Positions 20,178 through 29,245 of a DNA stretch of 64,000 bases are shown piece after piece. Under the pieces are notes generated by a model, which had not been told where the DNA came from, did not search any database, and saw only the letters and a list, made by a program, of their open reading frames with translations. This DNA is from Syntrophaceae bacterium UBA6109 (lineage in GTDB: Bacteria > Desulfobacterota > Syntrophia > Syntrophales > UBA6109). The DNA lies in assembly GCA_002428445.1 (NCBI GenBank), contig DIWJ01000024.1, positions 66,569 to 130,568 of the forward strand. The letters are read 5' to 3'. Every line of letters starts with the position of its first letter. The first letter of the stretch is position 1. Both the position numbers and the translations under genes were made by a program.

Positions 20178-21734
20178 ATGATCATCCAACGTTTTTGCCG
20201 GATCGGACGGGCGGATATCATTTACAGTATTCTGGGGGGACTCCTTTTCTTTCTGTCTTTCCCCAGCCACGGCAGGGGATTTCTTGCCTGGATCGCCCTG
20301 GTACCGCTTTTCATGGCCTTGCGGCGGAAGAATCCAGTCGACTCTTTCCTGCTTGGTTTTCTGTTCGGTCTCGTCGCGTACGCAGGCATCCTGTACTGGA
20401 TCAGTTATGTCGTGGTTGTCTACGGGTCCCTTCCCATGGCCGTCGGCCTGGCGGCGATGCTTGTCCTGTCCGCATACCTCGCCCTTTATGTGGGAGTATT
20501 CTCTCTGACGTTGTCATTTTTCAGACGACGCGGCATGCCGCTCCTCTGGATTGCCCCTCCGCTGTGGTGCTCGATGGAATGGGTCAGGGAATGGCTGCTG
20601 ACGGGGTTCCCCTGGGGAAATTTCGCGTACTCGCAGTATCAAAACATCGGCATGATTCAGATAGCGGATGTGACGGGGATTTATGGCACGATCTTCATCC
20701 TGGTCATGGTCAACGCCCTTCTCTTCGAGGTCCTTGTCGCAAAAGGCGAACTCAGGCGTGTGGCGGGGGAATGCGTTGTTTGCTCCATGTTGATGCTCTG
20801 CGTATATGGTTACGGCATCTGGCGGATCGATCAGACCAGACAATCCATGCATTCGGCAGCCCCTGTCAGCGTCACCCTTGTTCAGGGAAATATCGATCAG
20901 AACGTCAAGTGGCATCCGGACTATCAAAGCACAACGGTGGAAATTTACCGTCGCCTGTCGCTGGAGCACGCCCCGTCTGGTGAGGGGTTGACGGTATGGC
21001 CGGAAACGGCGGCGCCTTTCTATTTTCAGGACGCGTCGGATTTGCAGAAAAGGGTGACGGAGACGGCAAGGGAGATGCGTTCATGGCTTCTTCTCGGAAG
21101 CCCGAGCTACCGCCGCAACGGCGATGAAGTTTCTTATCGGAACAGCGCTTTCCTGTTGTCTCCCGACGGTCATCTGGCAGGCCGCTATGACAAGGTCCAT
21201 CTGGTTCCATACGGGGAGTATGTCCCGTTGAGGAAGTTTTTCCCTTTTCTAAGCAAGATGGTGGTGGGAGTCGGAGATTTCCGGCGGGGAGACGGCTTTC
21301 ACCCGCTTTCAATCCCGGCGAACCACCGTGCAGGGATTTTGATCTGCTACGAGGCGATTTTTCCGGAATACAGCCGCAGCTACAAACGTCAGGGAACGGA
21401 GCTCCTTGTGAATATAACCAATGACGCCTGGTTCGGCGAGACGTCGGCGCCTTATCAGCACCTCGCGATGACCGTTTTCCGAGCCGTGGAAAATCGCCTG
21501 TATTTCGTCAGGGCCGCCAATACCGGTATCAGCGCCATCATTGATCCAACGGGCCGTATCGCTGCCCGAACGGAAACATTCGAGCGCACGGCCCTCAAGG
21601 GCACGGCGCGATGGATGAACGTTGCGACCCTCTATTCGCGGTACGGAGATATTTTCCTGTATTTGTGTTTGACGTGGGTCGCGGCGCTCTCTATAATGTG
21701 CGCCGCCAGGAAGGAGAAAATCGAGTATGAGTGA
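20178..21734 (+). CDS. lnt: Apolipoprotein N-acyltransferase
   Basis: Adds the third acyl chain to the N-terminal Cys of lipoproteins at the periplasmic face of the inner membrane. Several membrane helices fill the first 200 residues. The C-terminal nitrilase-fold domain carries the triad in WPETAAP (Glu, about 276), YDKVHLVPYGEYVPLR (Lys, about 338) and ILICYEAIFP (Cys, about 390). One more helix lies at the C-terminus. It has 518 residues. Its presence supports a diderm envelope. The last eight bases overlap the start of prfB. Confidence 0.95.
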   Translation: MIIQRFCRIGRADIIYSILGGLLFFLSFPSHGRGFLAWIALVPLFMALRRKNPVDSFLLGFLFGLVAYAGILYWISYVVVVYGSLPMAVGLAAMLVLSAYLALYVGVFSLTLSFFRRRGMPLLWIAPPLWCSMEWVREWLLTGFPWGNFAYSQYQNIGMIQIADVTGIYGTIFILVMVNALLFEVLVAKGELRRVAGECVVCSMLMLCVYGYGIWRIDQTRQSMHSAAPVSVTLVQGNIDQNVKWHPDYQSTTVEIYRRLSLEHAPSGEGLTVWPETAAPFYFQDASDLQKRVTETAREMRSWLLLGSPSYRRNGDEVSYRNSAFLLSPDGHLAGRYDKVHLVPYGEYVPLRKFFPFLSKMVVGVGDFRRGDGFHPLSIPANHRAGILICYEAIFPEYSRSYKRQGTELLVNITNDAWFGETSAPYQHLAMTVFRAVENRLYFVRAANTGISAIIDPTGRIAARTETFERTALKGTARWMNVATLYSRYGDIFLYLCLTWVAALSIMCAARKEKIEYE

Positions 21735-22822
21735 CCTATTGACAGACTCTTTGACGGAATTGAAAAAGAAGATCGAACGGCTTGGGGACTATCTTTGACG
21801 TCGGGCAGAAGGAAAAGGATCTCGAGGCGATGAATCTGTTGACGCTTCGTGACGATTTCTGGAATGATCCGGAGAAAGCCAGCGAGATCCTTAAGAAGAA
21901 GAATAAGATCACCGTTCAGGTTGAGAACTGGAAGAAGCAACGAGAGACCGTGGATGATCTGGCGGTCCTCTATGAACTTGCGCAGCACGATAACGACAAT
22001 CAAACCCTGTCAGAGGTCGAGCAGGATCTCGAACAACTGAAGGTCGCCGTCCGGAACGAAGAGCTTCGGATGATGCTGAGCACGGAAGAGGATGCCCTGA
22101 ACGCCATCATGTCGATTCATGCCGGCGCGGGGGGCAAGGAGGCCCAGGACTGGGCGGAGATGCTCGTCAGAATGTATCTGCGCTGGGCGGAGAGAAAAGG
22201 GTTCAAAACGACAATCATTGATTATCTTCCCGGCGACGAAGCTGGCGTGAAAAGCGTCTCCATGACCATCGAAGGCGAGTACGCCTATGGATATGCAAAG
22301 GCGGAAGTGGGAATCCATCGTTTGGTGAGAATCTCGCCGTTCGACGCGGGGGCTCGGCGCCATACCTCGTTCGCATCCGTCTTCGTATTTGCGGAGGTCA
22401 GTGATACGATCGTCGTCGACATCGACGAGAAGGATCTTCGCATCGACACCTTCCGCTCTTCAGGGAAGGGCGGACAGCATGTCAACAAGACAGAGTCCGC
22501 GATCCGGATCACACACCTTCCAACCGGAATCGTGGTGCAGTGTCAAAATGAGCGTTCTCAGCACAAGAACAAAGCGATGGCCATGAAGTTTCTGAAGTCC
22601 CGCATTTATGACATGAAGCTTCGAGAACAGCACGACAAGCGTGACGAGGTGAACAAGACGAAGAAAGACATTGCCTGGGGAAGCCAGATCCGCTCCTATG
22701 TCCTTCATCCCTACAAGATGGTGAAGGATCACCGGACGAATCTGGAAGTGGGGAACGCATCGCGCGTTCTGGACGGAGATATCGACGACTTCATTGAAGC
22801 CTATCTGTTGCAGCAACAGTGA
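21727..22822 (+). CDS. prfB: Peptide chain release factor 2, with programmed +1 frameshift
   Basis: Releases finished proteins at UGA and UAA. The gene is split into a 23-codon first frame (ATG 21727 to TGA 21796-21798) and a long second frame entered by slipping one base at CTT TGA C, so the coding sequence joins 21727-21795 with 21797-22822 (364 residues). The second frame contains the anticodon-like region SPFDAGARRHTSFASV and the catalytic GGQ in SGKGGQHVNKTESA. The in-frame UGA lets RF2 control its own level. The first frame overlaps the lnt stop by eight bases, and mltD follows about 60 bases downstream. Confidence 0.96.
21784..21799 (+). promoter_or_regulatory. prfB programmed frameshift signal
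   Basis: The site is GGGG (21784-21787), ACTAT, the slippery CTT (21793-21795), the in-frame stop TGA (21796-21798) and a following C. The Shine-Dalgarno-like purine run is shorter than the AGGGGG of Escherichia coli and sits five bases before CTT instead of three, so it may stimulate slippage less. The slippery codon, stop and following C match the classic arrangement. Confidence 0.88.
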
Positions 22823-22881
22823 GACACGAATCAACGCATCCCCAAACGCGCCGCTTAGGCGACGATGACGAAGGAGGGCCG

Positions 22882-24849
22882 ATGGCCGAAAAGAACCCGT
22901 GGATAAGGAGTCTCATCGTTACTGGAATATGTCTTCTTTCCGCCGTGGCGGCGGCCGGGATTTGCATTGCTGCGGACATCAACCCGTCCGGGGTAAGTCA
23001 AGAGGTCATGGACTCGGCTTCCGAAAAACTCCTCGATACCGGAAAACCCGCGCCGTCGGGTGCCGATTCGGGCACGCAGATGTCTGCAACCGCTGAAGGA
23101 ACGGCAAATTCCGAATCTGGAAATGCAAGGGGAAAGACGAGTCTGGAGCCGGCAGATGCAAACGGGCAGCGGGAAAGGGATGACGAACAGAAGATCATGG
23201 AGGAAGCGCTGGAACTCCTCGATCAGTCCCAGAAATTCTGGAGCAAGGGGGATATCGAAAATGCCCTCGATCTTCTGGATCGAGCATACGCCATCATCCT
23301 GGACACAGACGGAGATCCCAATATCGCCCGGCAGAAGGACGATTTGCGGCTGCTGATTGCCAAGAGGATTCTCGCCATTTATACCTCCATGCAGACCGTG
23401 ACAACGGGAAAGCGCGGAGAGATTCCCATCCACATGAACGCGGATGTGGAAAAGGAAATCCGTTCCTTCCAGGGAATCGAGAGGGATTTTTTTGTCAGTT
23501 CCTATCAGAGATCCTTTATCTACCGTCCGATCATCGTGAGGGAGTTGAAGAAGGCCGGTCTTCCCGAGGAACTCTCCTGGCTCCCGCTTGTGGAGAGTGG
23601 CTATAAGGTTCTTGCCCTTTCACGGGCGCGCGCCCTGGGGCTATGGCAATTCATTCCCTCGACGGGTTACAAATACGGATTGAACCGCGATGACTGGGTG
23701 GATGAGCGAATGGATGTAGAAAAGTCCACCCGCGCTGCGATCGGCTATTTGAAAGATCTGCATGAGATGTTCGGAGACTGGCTGTCCGTTCTGGCGGCCT
23801 ACAATTGCGGTGAGGGGAGGGTCCTTCGCGTCATTTCGAGGCAGCATCTCAATTATCTGGATCGTTTTTGGGACCTCTACAGCCAGCTCCCCAATGAAAC
23901 AGCCCGGTACGTACCGCGCTTTCTCGCCACGCTCCACATCATCAAAGACCCCAAGAAATACGGGATGGATCTGGAAGAGAATCCGCTGAAGCAGCAGGCC
24001 TACGTCTACGAAACGGTGGCAACGGAGAAGACGATGCGGCTGGCGGATATTGCCCAAAGCCTGAACCTCCCGGAAGATGCCCTCTCTTTTCTCAATTCCG
24101 AGTTGCGCCATCGGATGACGCCGGATCGCGTTTACCAGCTCAAGATTCCACCGGGCTCGGGAGAGAGACTCGTGCAGGTAATGAACGATATCCCGCGCTG
24201 GGAAAAGCCCCGCTTCGCATCCGGGAAGGGCAGGACCGTGACAATCCGACATAAGGTCCGGCCGGGCGAGACCGCTGACTCCATAGCGCGGAGATACAAG
24301 ATTTCCGTGAAGACGCTTCTGTCCCGTAACCGTATTCCCGCCGGAAAAGCCCTTGCCGCCGGCCAGCGTCTGGCGATTCCCGTCAGGACGTATGCGTATG
24401 CCGCAGAGCCCGAGAAGAGGAAAAAAGGAAAAGCGAAGGCTTCGCAAGACGGTACGATTCGACATGTCGTACAGAAAGGCGACACCATCTCTTCGATTTC
24501 CCGCCACTATGATGTTTCTCAGGCACAGATCAGGAAGAACAATGACGTGGATGGAGATCGGATCCGTGTCGGTCAAACGATCACCATCGCTTCACACGCC
24601 GCAGCCGAGGAAACATCCACGGTCCCGACAAAGGAGGACGGCGGTTCCGCCAAGAAACGAGGCAGACAGCCGCCGGCATCCCCAACCGCTTCGCGAGATG
24701 AATCAAAAACGTATGTCATTCAAAAAGGGGATACCCTCAGCGAGATTGCAAGATCGAACAATATGAACTTGGGGAAACTCCTGGAATTGAACGGCATGGC
24801 AACGAAGGATCATCAGATCCACCCCGGCCAGGTCATCAACGTGAAATAG
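22882..24849 (+). CDS. mltD: Membrane-bound lytic murein transglycosylase with three LysM domains (MltD type)
   Basis: Periplasmic peptidoglycan lyase of about 655 residues. A hydrophobic export segment lies near residues 9-30, followed by a low-complexity acidic linker. The Slt catalytic domain spans roughly 200-370, with the catalytic Glu in LPLVESGYK near 237 and ALGLWQFIPSTGYKYG and AAYNCGEGRV following. Three LysM units start near residues 453, 530 and 610 (VRPGETADSIARRY, VQKGDTISSISRHY, IQKGDTLSEIARSN) and bind glycan. ATG 22882 follows AAGGAGGG. It comes directly after prfB and converges with ybeY. Confidence 0.93.
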   Translation: MAEKNPWIRSLIVTGICLLSAVAAAGICIAADINPSGVSQEVMDSASEKLLDTGKPAPSGADSGTQMSATAEGTANSESGNARGKTSLEPADANGQRERDDEQKIMEEALELLDQSQKFWSKGDIENALDLLDRAYAIILDTDGDPNIARQKDDLRLLIAKRILAIYTSMQTVTTGKRGEIPIHMNADVEKEIRSFQGIERDFFVSSYQRSFIYRPIIVRELKKAGLPEELSWLPLVESGYKVLALSRARALGLWQFIPSTGYKYGLNRDDWVDERMDVEKSTRAAIGYLKDLHEMFGDWLSVLAAYNCGEGRVLRVISRQHLNYLDRFWDLYSQLPNETARYVPRFLATLHIIKDPKKYGMDLEENPLKQQAYVYETVATEKTMRLADIAQSLNLPEDALSFLNSELRHRMTPDRVYQLKIPPGSGERLVQVMNDIPRWEKPRFASGKGRTVTIRHKVRPGETADSIARRYKISVKTLLSRNRIPAGKALAAGQRLAIPVRTYAYAAEPEKRKKGKAKASQDGTIRHVVQKGDTISSISRHYDVSQAQIRKNNDVDGDRIRVGQTITIASHAAAEETSTVPTKEDGGSAKKRGRQPPASPTASRDESKTYVIQKGDTLSEIARSNNMNLGKLLELNGMATKDHQIHPGQVINVK

Positions 24850-24870
24850 ATTCGGCCGGCAGGGCTTTCC

Positions 24871-25329
24871 TCAGCGATCGAGAGCGTATCCTCCCTTCAG
24901 GCGCAGAAATAATTCATTCTGGGTCTTCTCCATCTTTTGGGCTGCTTTCCTGCCGGATCGCTCGTGATCGTAGCCCAGAAGATGAAGAATGCCGTGGATC
25001 AGCAGGTAATCCACTTCATCTTCCAGAGAGACGCCTTCCCGCTTTGCGTCGCGGAGGGCCGTATCCACGGAAATGACGATATCTCCCAGCAGCGATGGAT
25101 TGACGTTGCTGAATTCTCCCTCCCGCATGGAAAAGGAAATGACGTTCGTGGCGTTGTCGCGCGCCAGATAGGTTCGGTTGAAATCCCGGATTTGAGCATC
25201 GTTGACGAAGATGACGCTGATGTCCGCCTCGGAACACGCCAGTTCGGCCAGGATCTTTTTCACGCTGGCCCGCCGGTGCCGCAAATTCAGTTTTTGCCGT
25301 TTCTGGCGGTTTTCAAAATAGATCGACAT
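24871..25329 (-). CDS. ybeY: Endoribonuclease YbeY
   Basis: Single-strand RNA endonuclease involved in 16S rRNA maturation and ribosome quality control. The metal site HGILHLLGYDH places the three histidines at 112, 116 and 122. About 152 residues. ATG 25329 is preferred because the family starts near this MSIYFENRQ segment. A GTG at 25407 would add 26 residues without family character. It follows phoH by about 80 bases on the same strand, the standard phoH-ybeY pairing. Confidence 0.94.
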   Translation of the reverse strand: MSIYFENRQKRQKLNLRHRRASVKKILAELACSEADISVIFVNDAQIRDFNRTYLARDNATNVISFSMREGEFSNVNPSLLGDIVISVDTALRDAKREGVSLEDEVDYLLIHGILHLLGYDHERSGRKAAQKMEKTQNELFLRLKGGYALDR

Positions 25330-25410
25330 GGTGAAGTGAGAACTTCCGCCCGAAGGCTGCGAGCCAATTTCCGGCAGCGCACTGCCTCGTCCCTGCCCGA
25401 ATGCCACATT

Positions 25411-26460
25411 CTACTGAGCCTGAGGAGACCCATTCCGCTTGTTCCGCTCGAACTCACCGTAGGCCCGGATTACATCCTGAACAAGAGGATGGCGCACCAC
25501 ATCGACTTCAGAAAAATAAGCAAAGCGGATCCCCGGCGTCTCTTTCAAAATACGTTCGGCTGCAAGAAGTCCGGAGTCCCGCTCCGGAGGCAGGTCGATC
25601 TGCGTGACGTCGCCGGTGATGACGGCTTTGGAGCCGAACCCGAGCCTCGTCAGGAACATCTTCATCTGCTCATGGGTCGTATTCTGAGCTTCGTCGAGGA
25701 TCACAAAGGAGTCGTTGAGCGTCCGCCCCCTCATGAACGCAAGCGGGGCCACCTCGATGATGCCTTTGGAAATCAGCGATGTGGCGCGGTCGTAATCAAT
25801 CATATCGAAGAGTGCATCGTAGAGAGGGCGCAGATATGGATTAACTTTCTCCGCAAGGTCACCCGGCAGGAATCCCAGTTTCTCGCCGGCCTCGACCGCG
25901 GGGCGCGTCAGGACGATGCGGCTGATCTTCTTTTCCATGAGACAGGAGACGGCCATCGCCATGGCCAGGTAGGTCTTGCCCGTCCCCGCGGGGCCGATGG
26001 CAAAGACCATGTCACTGGCGCGGATCGAATCGATATACAGCTTCTGGGCGATGCTCTTGGGGGTAATGGTCCTCTTTTTTGAAGAGATGAACACCTTGTC
26101 CAGAAAGATCTTTTCGATCTTGATGCCGGGGTCTTCCGCAAGGATACGATGGGCGTAATCAATGTCTGATGGGTAGAGGGGATAGCCTTTTTCAATAATC
26201 GAGATGAGCTGAACGATCAGATTTTCGACCAGTTCCGTCGCAATCGGAGTCCCGGAAATGAAGAGACTCCCGCTTCGGGCGCAGATTCTTACGGGCTGCA
26301 GTTTTTCGATGAGCTTTGCGTTCAAATCCTGTTCGCCCAGCAAGGCGCGCAGGACATTGTCCTGGGGACAGGATATTTTCTTGGTGCAGATGGTCTCGGT
26401 TGTCTGTTTCAAGGAATTATCGGCACACCCCCATGTCCGAAATTGCGGGTAGGCTAACAT
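25411..26460 (-). CDS. phoH: PhoH family ATPase
   Basis: Cytosolic P-loop ATPase of the PhoH/PhoL family, thought to act in RNA metabolism beside YbeY. A KH-like N-terminal region is followed by Walker A GPAGTGKTYLA, the SRIVLTRPAVEAGEKLGFLPGD signature region and Walker B FVILDEAQNTT. Its 349 residues match the family. The first ATG at 26458-26460 has no clear ribosome-binding site, and a TTG about 16 codons later could be the real start. It lies between the M20 hydrolase and ybeY in the same minus-strand operon. Confidence 0.93.
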   Translation of the reverse strand: MLAYPQFRTWGCADNSLKQTTETICTKKISCPQDNVLRALLGEQDLNAKLIEKLQPVRICARSGSLFISGTPIATELVENLIVQLISIIEKGYPLYPSDIDYAHRILAEDPGIKIEKIFLDKVFISSKKRTITPKSIAQKLYIDSIRASDMVFAIGPAGTGKTYLAMAMAVSCLMEKKISRIVLTRPAVEAGEKLGFLPGDLAEKVNPYLRPLYDALFDMIDYDRATSLISKGIIEVAPLAFMRGRTLNDSFVILDEAQNTTHEQMKMFLTRLGFGSKAVITGDVTQIDLPPERDSGLLAAERILKETPGIRFAYFSEVDVVRHPLVQDVIRAYGEFERNKRNGSPQAQ

Positions 26461-26486
26461 GAAAGCGGAAGCCGCGCAATCTCATT

Positions 26487-27746
26487 TCACGCGTCGTCGC
26501 CGGACTCTTGAAGAAAGAGATGGGCGAAAACCTTCGCGTTGCCAAGCATATTTTTGATCAGGCAATACTCATTCGGTTGATGGGCCGTCGTCGCCAACCT
26601 GGACCAGACTGCCGCTGCATAGGATTCGCGGCGGAAATATGCAGCGACGGTCCCGCCCCCGACTCCTCCGACTCTGGCTTCAATCCCGTACACATCTCCG
26701 ACGGCTCGCCGGAGCGCCTTCACTACGGGCGTTCCTGGTGAGGTGGGTTCAGGCGCCTGTCCCATCTGAACAGGCACAAGGTCGATGGACACCTCCCGTT
26801 CGGCTTCGATCTCGTCAGCCATTTCCCGTATGGCCGCCAGGACGTCCGGCAGGAAATAGGCCGGGAGCACCCGACAGTCGAGATAAAAGACATCGTCTCC
26901 GGGAAGAGTGTTGATGTTGGGAACATTGGACTCCTTTTTTGTGGCTTCAAAGGTGCTTGCAGGCGGATCGAACAGGGGATCCCGGAGAGGGAAGAGACCG
27001 GGGAGCCTGTCAAGCTTCGCGATCAGGTGGGAGGCGGCGGCAAAGGCATTTCGGCCTTGGGACGGTCTGCTCGCGTGACACTGCTTGCCGCGGGTGTGAA
27101 CGCGAAGCCAGAGAATGCTTTTCTCGGCGATTTCAATCAACGAGCCTTCTTCGTTGCCTCCATCCGGGACCACAATCAGGTCCGTCTTGCGGAAAGGGTT
27201 CTGCGGGTGTGCGAGCAAATAGGCGAGGCCCCAACGGCTTGATGTCTCTTCGTCCGCAACGAAGGCAAGCCCGATATTCCGTGAAGGCTTGATGCCTTCG
27301 TCAAGAAAGGCCTTGGCGGCGAAGAGAGCGGCGACAAGGTCCTGCTGGTTATCCTCGACGCCTCTTCCGTAAATCCGGTCTTCCTTCAGACGAACCTCAT
27401 AGGGATCGGTGTCCCACAAATTCGCGTCTCCGGGAGGCACGATATCCGTATGGGTGAGGATCCAGGCCGTATCCTCAGCTGCGGAATCTGCCGCCGGCAC
27501 GACAACGACGATATTGGGCCGTGCGCCGGAGGAGACGCGTCCATCGGGGGAGGGAAACTGGCGAACATCGACAAAGCCGCTTCGTCCGAGATACTCCGTG
27601 AGAAAAGCGGCCTTGCGGTGCTCACCGTCTCCGCCGTTTTCGGGTCCGAGTGCGGGAATGGCGGTAAGGGCAATTTGCAGATCGATCATCGCCTGCTGGT
27701 AGCTGTCGATGCGTCGTCCGATGCGCTCGAATAATTCGCTGTTCAC
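26487..27746 (-). CDS. M20 family metallo-hydrolase
   Basis: Zinc-dependent amidohydrolase or peptidase of the DapE/ArgE/carboxypeptidase G2 superfamily, about 419 residues. Metal and catalytic motifs are THTDIVPPGD (His and catalytic Asp), GRGVEDNQQ (bridging Asp) and DEETSSRWG (general-base Glu). A dimerisation insert follows, and TAHQPNEYCL near the end supplies the last His. The substrate could be an N-acyl amino acid or a dipeptide. GTG 27746 is chosen for the GGAGG seven bases upstream. ATG 27815 is a poor alternative overlapping the M16 gene. It sits between the M16 pair and phoH. Confidence 0.85.
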   Translation of the reverse strand: MNSELFERIGRRIDSYQQAMIDLQIALTAIPALGPENGGDGEHRKAAFLTEYLGRSGFVDVRQFPSPDGRVSSGARPNIVVVVPAADSAAEDTAWILTHTDIVPPGDANLWDTDPYEVRLKEDRIYGRGVEDNQQDLVAALFAAKAFLDEGIKPSRNIGLAFVADEETSSRWGLAYLLAHPQNPFRKTDLIVVPDGGNEEGSLIEIAEKSILWLRVHTRGKQCHASRPSQGRNAFAAASHLIAKLDRLPGLFPLRDPLFDPPASTFEATKKESNVPNINTLPGDDVFYLDCRVLPAYFLPDVLAAIREMADEIEAEREVSIDLVPVQMGQAPEPTSPGTPVVKALRRAVGDVYGIEARVGGVGGGTVAAYFRRESYAAAVWSRLATTAHQPNEYCLIKNMLGNAKVFAHLFLQESGDDA

Positions 27747-27811
27747 GAAAACGCCTCCATGGAGCAGGAAGAGCATCGCTGTCTGCACCGTCCGGCAATG
27801 CCGGAGCAGAG

Positions 27812-29245
27812 TCACTCTTCCGGTAACGGCGCAAGAACTTCCATTTTGGGATGCAGCTTTCGGAGTTCCTCCAATACGGATGCATTGCCGAGAATCAAGG
27901 TTACCGAAGGTGCCGCACCTCCCAGGTGACGGGCTGCAACATCCAGAAGATCCTTTTCCGTTACGACTTCGATTCGTTGACGATAGGTCTTCAGAAAATC
28001 CCCGGGGAGACCGTCGTACTCAACGGACAAATGCTGAGAAACGACCTTCTCGGGAGATGTAAAGGAAAAAATGAAGCTGCTGTCGATGGCCTTCTTTGCG
28101 GAAGACAATTCTTCGGCGCGAACCGGCCGCTTCGACAGATCATCCATAATGGAATCCAGCACCGTCAGCGCCCTGACCGTCGACTCGGATTTCGTAAGAA
28201 CGTAGGTTCCGAAAAGGCCGTAGTCGGGTCTGGCGCGATAGAAGCTGCCCGTGGAGTATGCGAGTCCCTCGTCCGTGCGGATCTGCTGGAATATCCTGGA
28301 ACGAAAGCCGCCGCTGCCGGCGATAAAATCGAGGACCTCGAACGGGTAGAAGCGGGATTCCCGTTTTGAAGGTGAAAGCCGGCCCGAGACGATCACGGAC
28401 TGGGGAATATCCTTGAGAAGAAAAAACATCCCTCCCCGCAGCTTCTGCTCCGGCGGGGGGATTTCTGCAGGGGCCGCCGCGGAACGCCATGCACCGAAAT
28501 ACCGCGTCGCAAGTTCCCTGGCCTCCGAAGCGGAGAGGTCGCCGGTCATCGCCATCATGGTGTTTGCAGGATGAAAATACCGTTCATGAAACCGGACCAG
28601 GTCGTCACGGGCGATCGATTGCACGGAGGGGCGGGAAGGATAAGAGCCGCGGGGATTCCCCCGGAAAAAGAGGCGTTGAAATTCACGGAAGGCAAGCTTC
28701 TGAGGGTCGTCGCTCAGTCTTCTCAGCGCTTCAAGCTTGAGGTTCTTCGCCAGCGCCAGCTTCTTTTCCTCGAAGGAAGGCTCCATCAGGATGCGGGAAA
28801 GGAGGTCGATCCCCTCGGTCAAATCTTTCCGAAGCACGGACACGGAAGCATTGGTGGATTCCCGATTTGCGGACACATGCAGAATTCCGGCAAGGGATTC
28901 GATCCTGTCGTCGACGAGATCACCGGACAGGGATGCCGCACCTCCGGTTCTCATGACCGTTGCCGTCAGTTCGGCGAGCCCTTCTTTGCCCGCGGGATCG
29001 AAGATCGATCCGGTTCGTATGACAACGGATACGTAAACGAGCGGCAGTTCGTGATTCGGTAGGTGGTACAAAACGATCCCATTGTCCATGACAAGTCTCG
29101 ACGGTTCCGGAATCTGCCATGTCAGCGGGGGGTATTTCAGCCGGTCCGGTGCGGGGAGAGAAGGCGACGGTTTTGCCGCACCCGCAACTGGGGCGAGACA
29201 GAAGAGGAAAAAACAAAACAGACAAATCCGGACGGATCGTTTCAT
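27812..29245 (-). CDS. M16 family peptidase-like protein, non-catalytic partner
   Basis: A 477-residue exported protein with a signal peptide (residues 1-23, ending GAA). Its fold matches the M16 (pitrilysin/processing peptidase) family, with TGSIFDPAGKEGLAELTATVMRTGG at the usual place of the zinc motif. The HXXEH residues are absent (ELTATV), so it cannot bind zinc in the normal way. Such inactive subunits pair with an active M16 protein, which is encoded immediately upstream with a four-base overlap. It is likely a periplasmic heterodimeric peptidase. The gene precedes the M20 hydrolase by 65 bases. Confidence 0.9.
   Translation of the reverse strand: MKRSVRICLFCFFLFCLAPVAGAAKPSPSLPAPDRLKYPPLTWQIPEPSRLVMDNGIVLYHLPNHELPLVYVSVVIRTGSIFDPAGKEGLAELTATVMRTGGAASLSGDLVDDRIESLAGILHVSANRESTNASVSVLRKDLTEGIDLLSRILMEPSFEEKKLALAKNLKLEALRRLSDDPQKLAFREFQRLFFRGNPRGSYPSRPSVQSIARDDLVRFHERYFHPANTMMAMTGDLSASEARELATRYFGAWRSAAAPAEIPPPEQKLRGGMFFLLKDIPQSVIVSGRLSPSKRESRFYPFEVLDFIAGSGGFRSRIFQQIRTDEGLAYSTGSFYRARPDYGLFGTYVLTKSESTVRALTVLDSIMDDLSKRPVRAEELSSAKKAIDSSFIFSFTSPEKVVSQHLSVEYDGLPGDFLKTYRQRIEVVTEKDLLDVAARHLGGAAPSVTLILGNASVLEELRKLHPKMEVLAPLPEE

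Noticed and set aside
21727..21798. A broken prfB or a separate 23-codon gene
   Set aside because: The interruption is the known programmed frameshift, with the CTT-TGA-C site intact.
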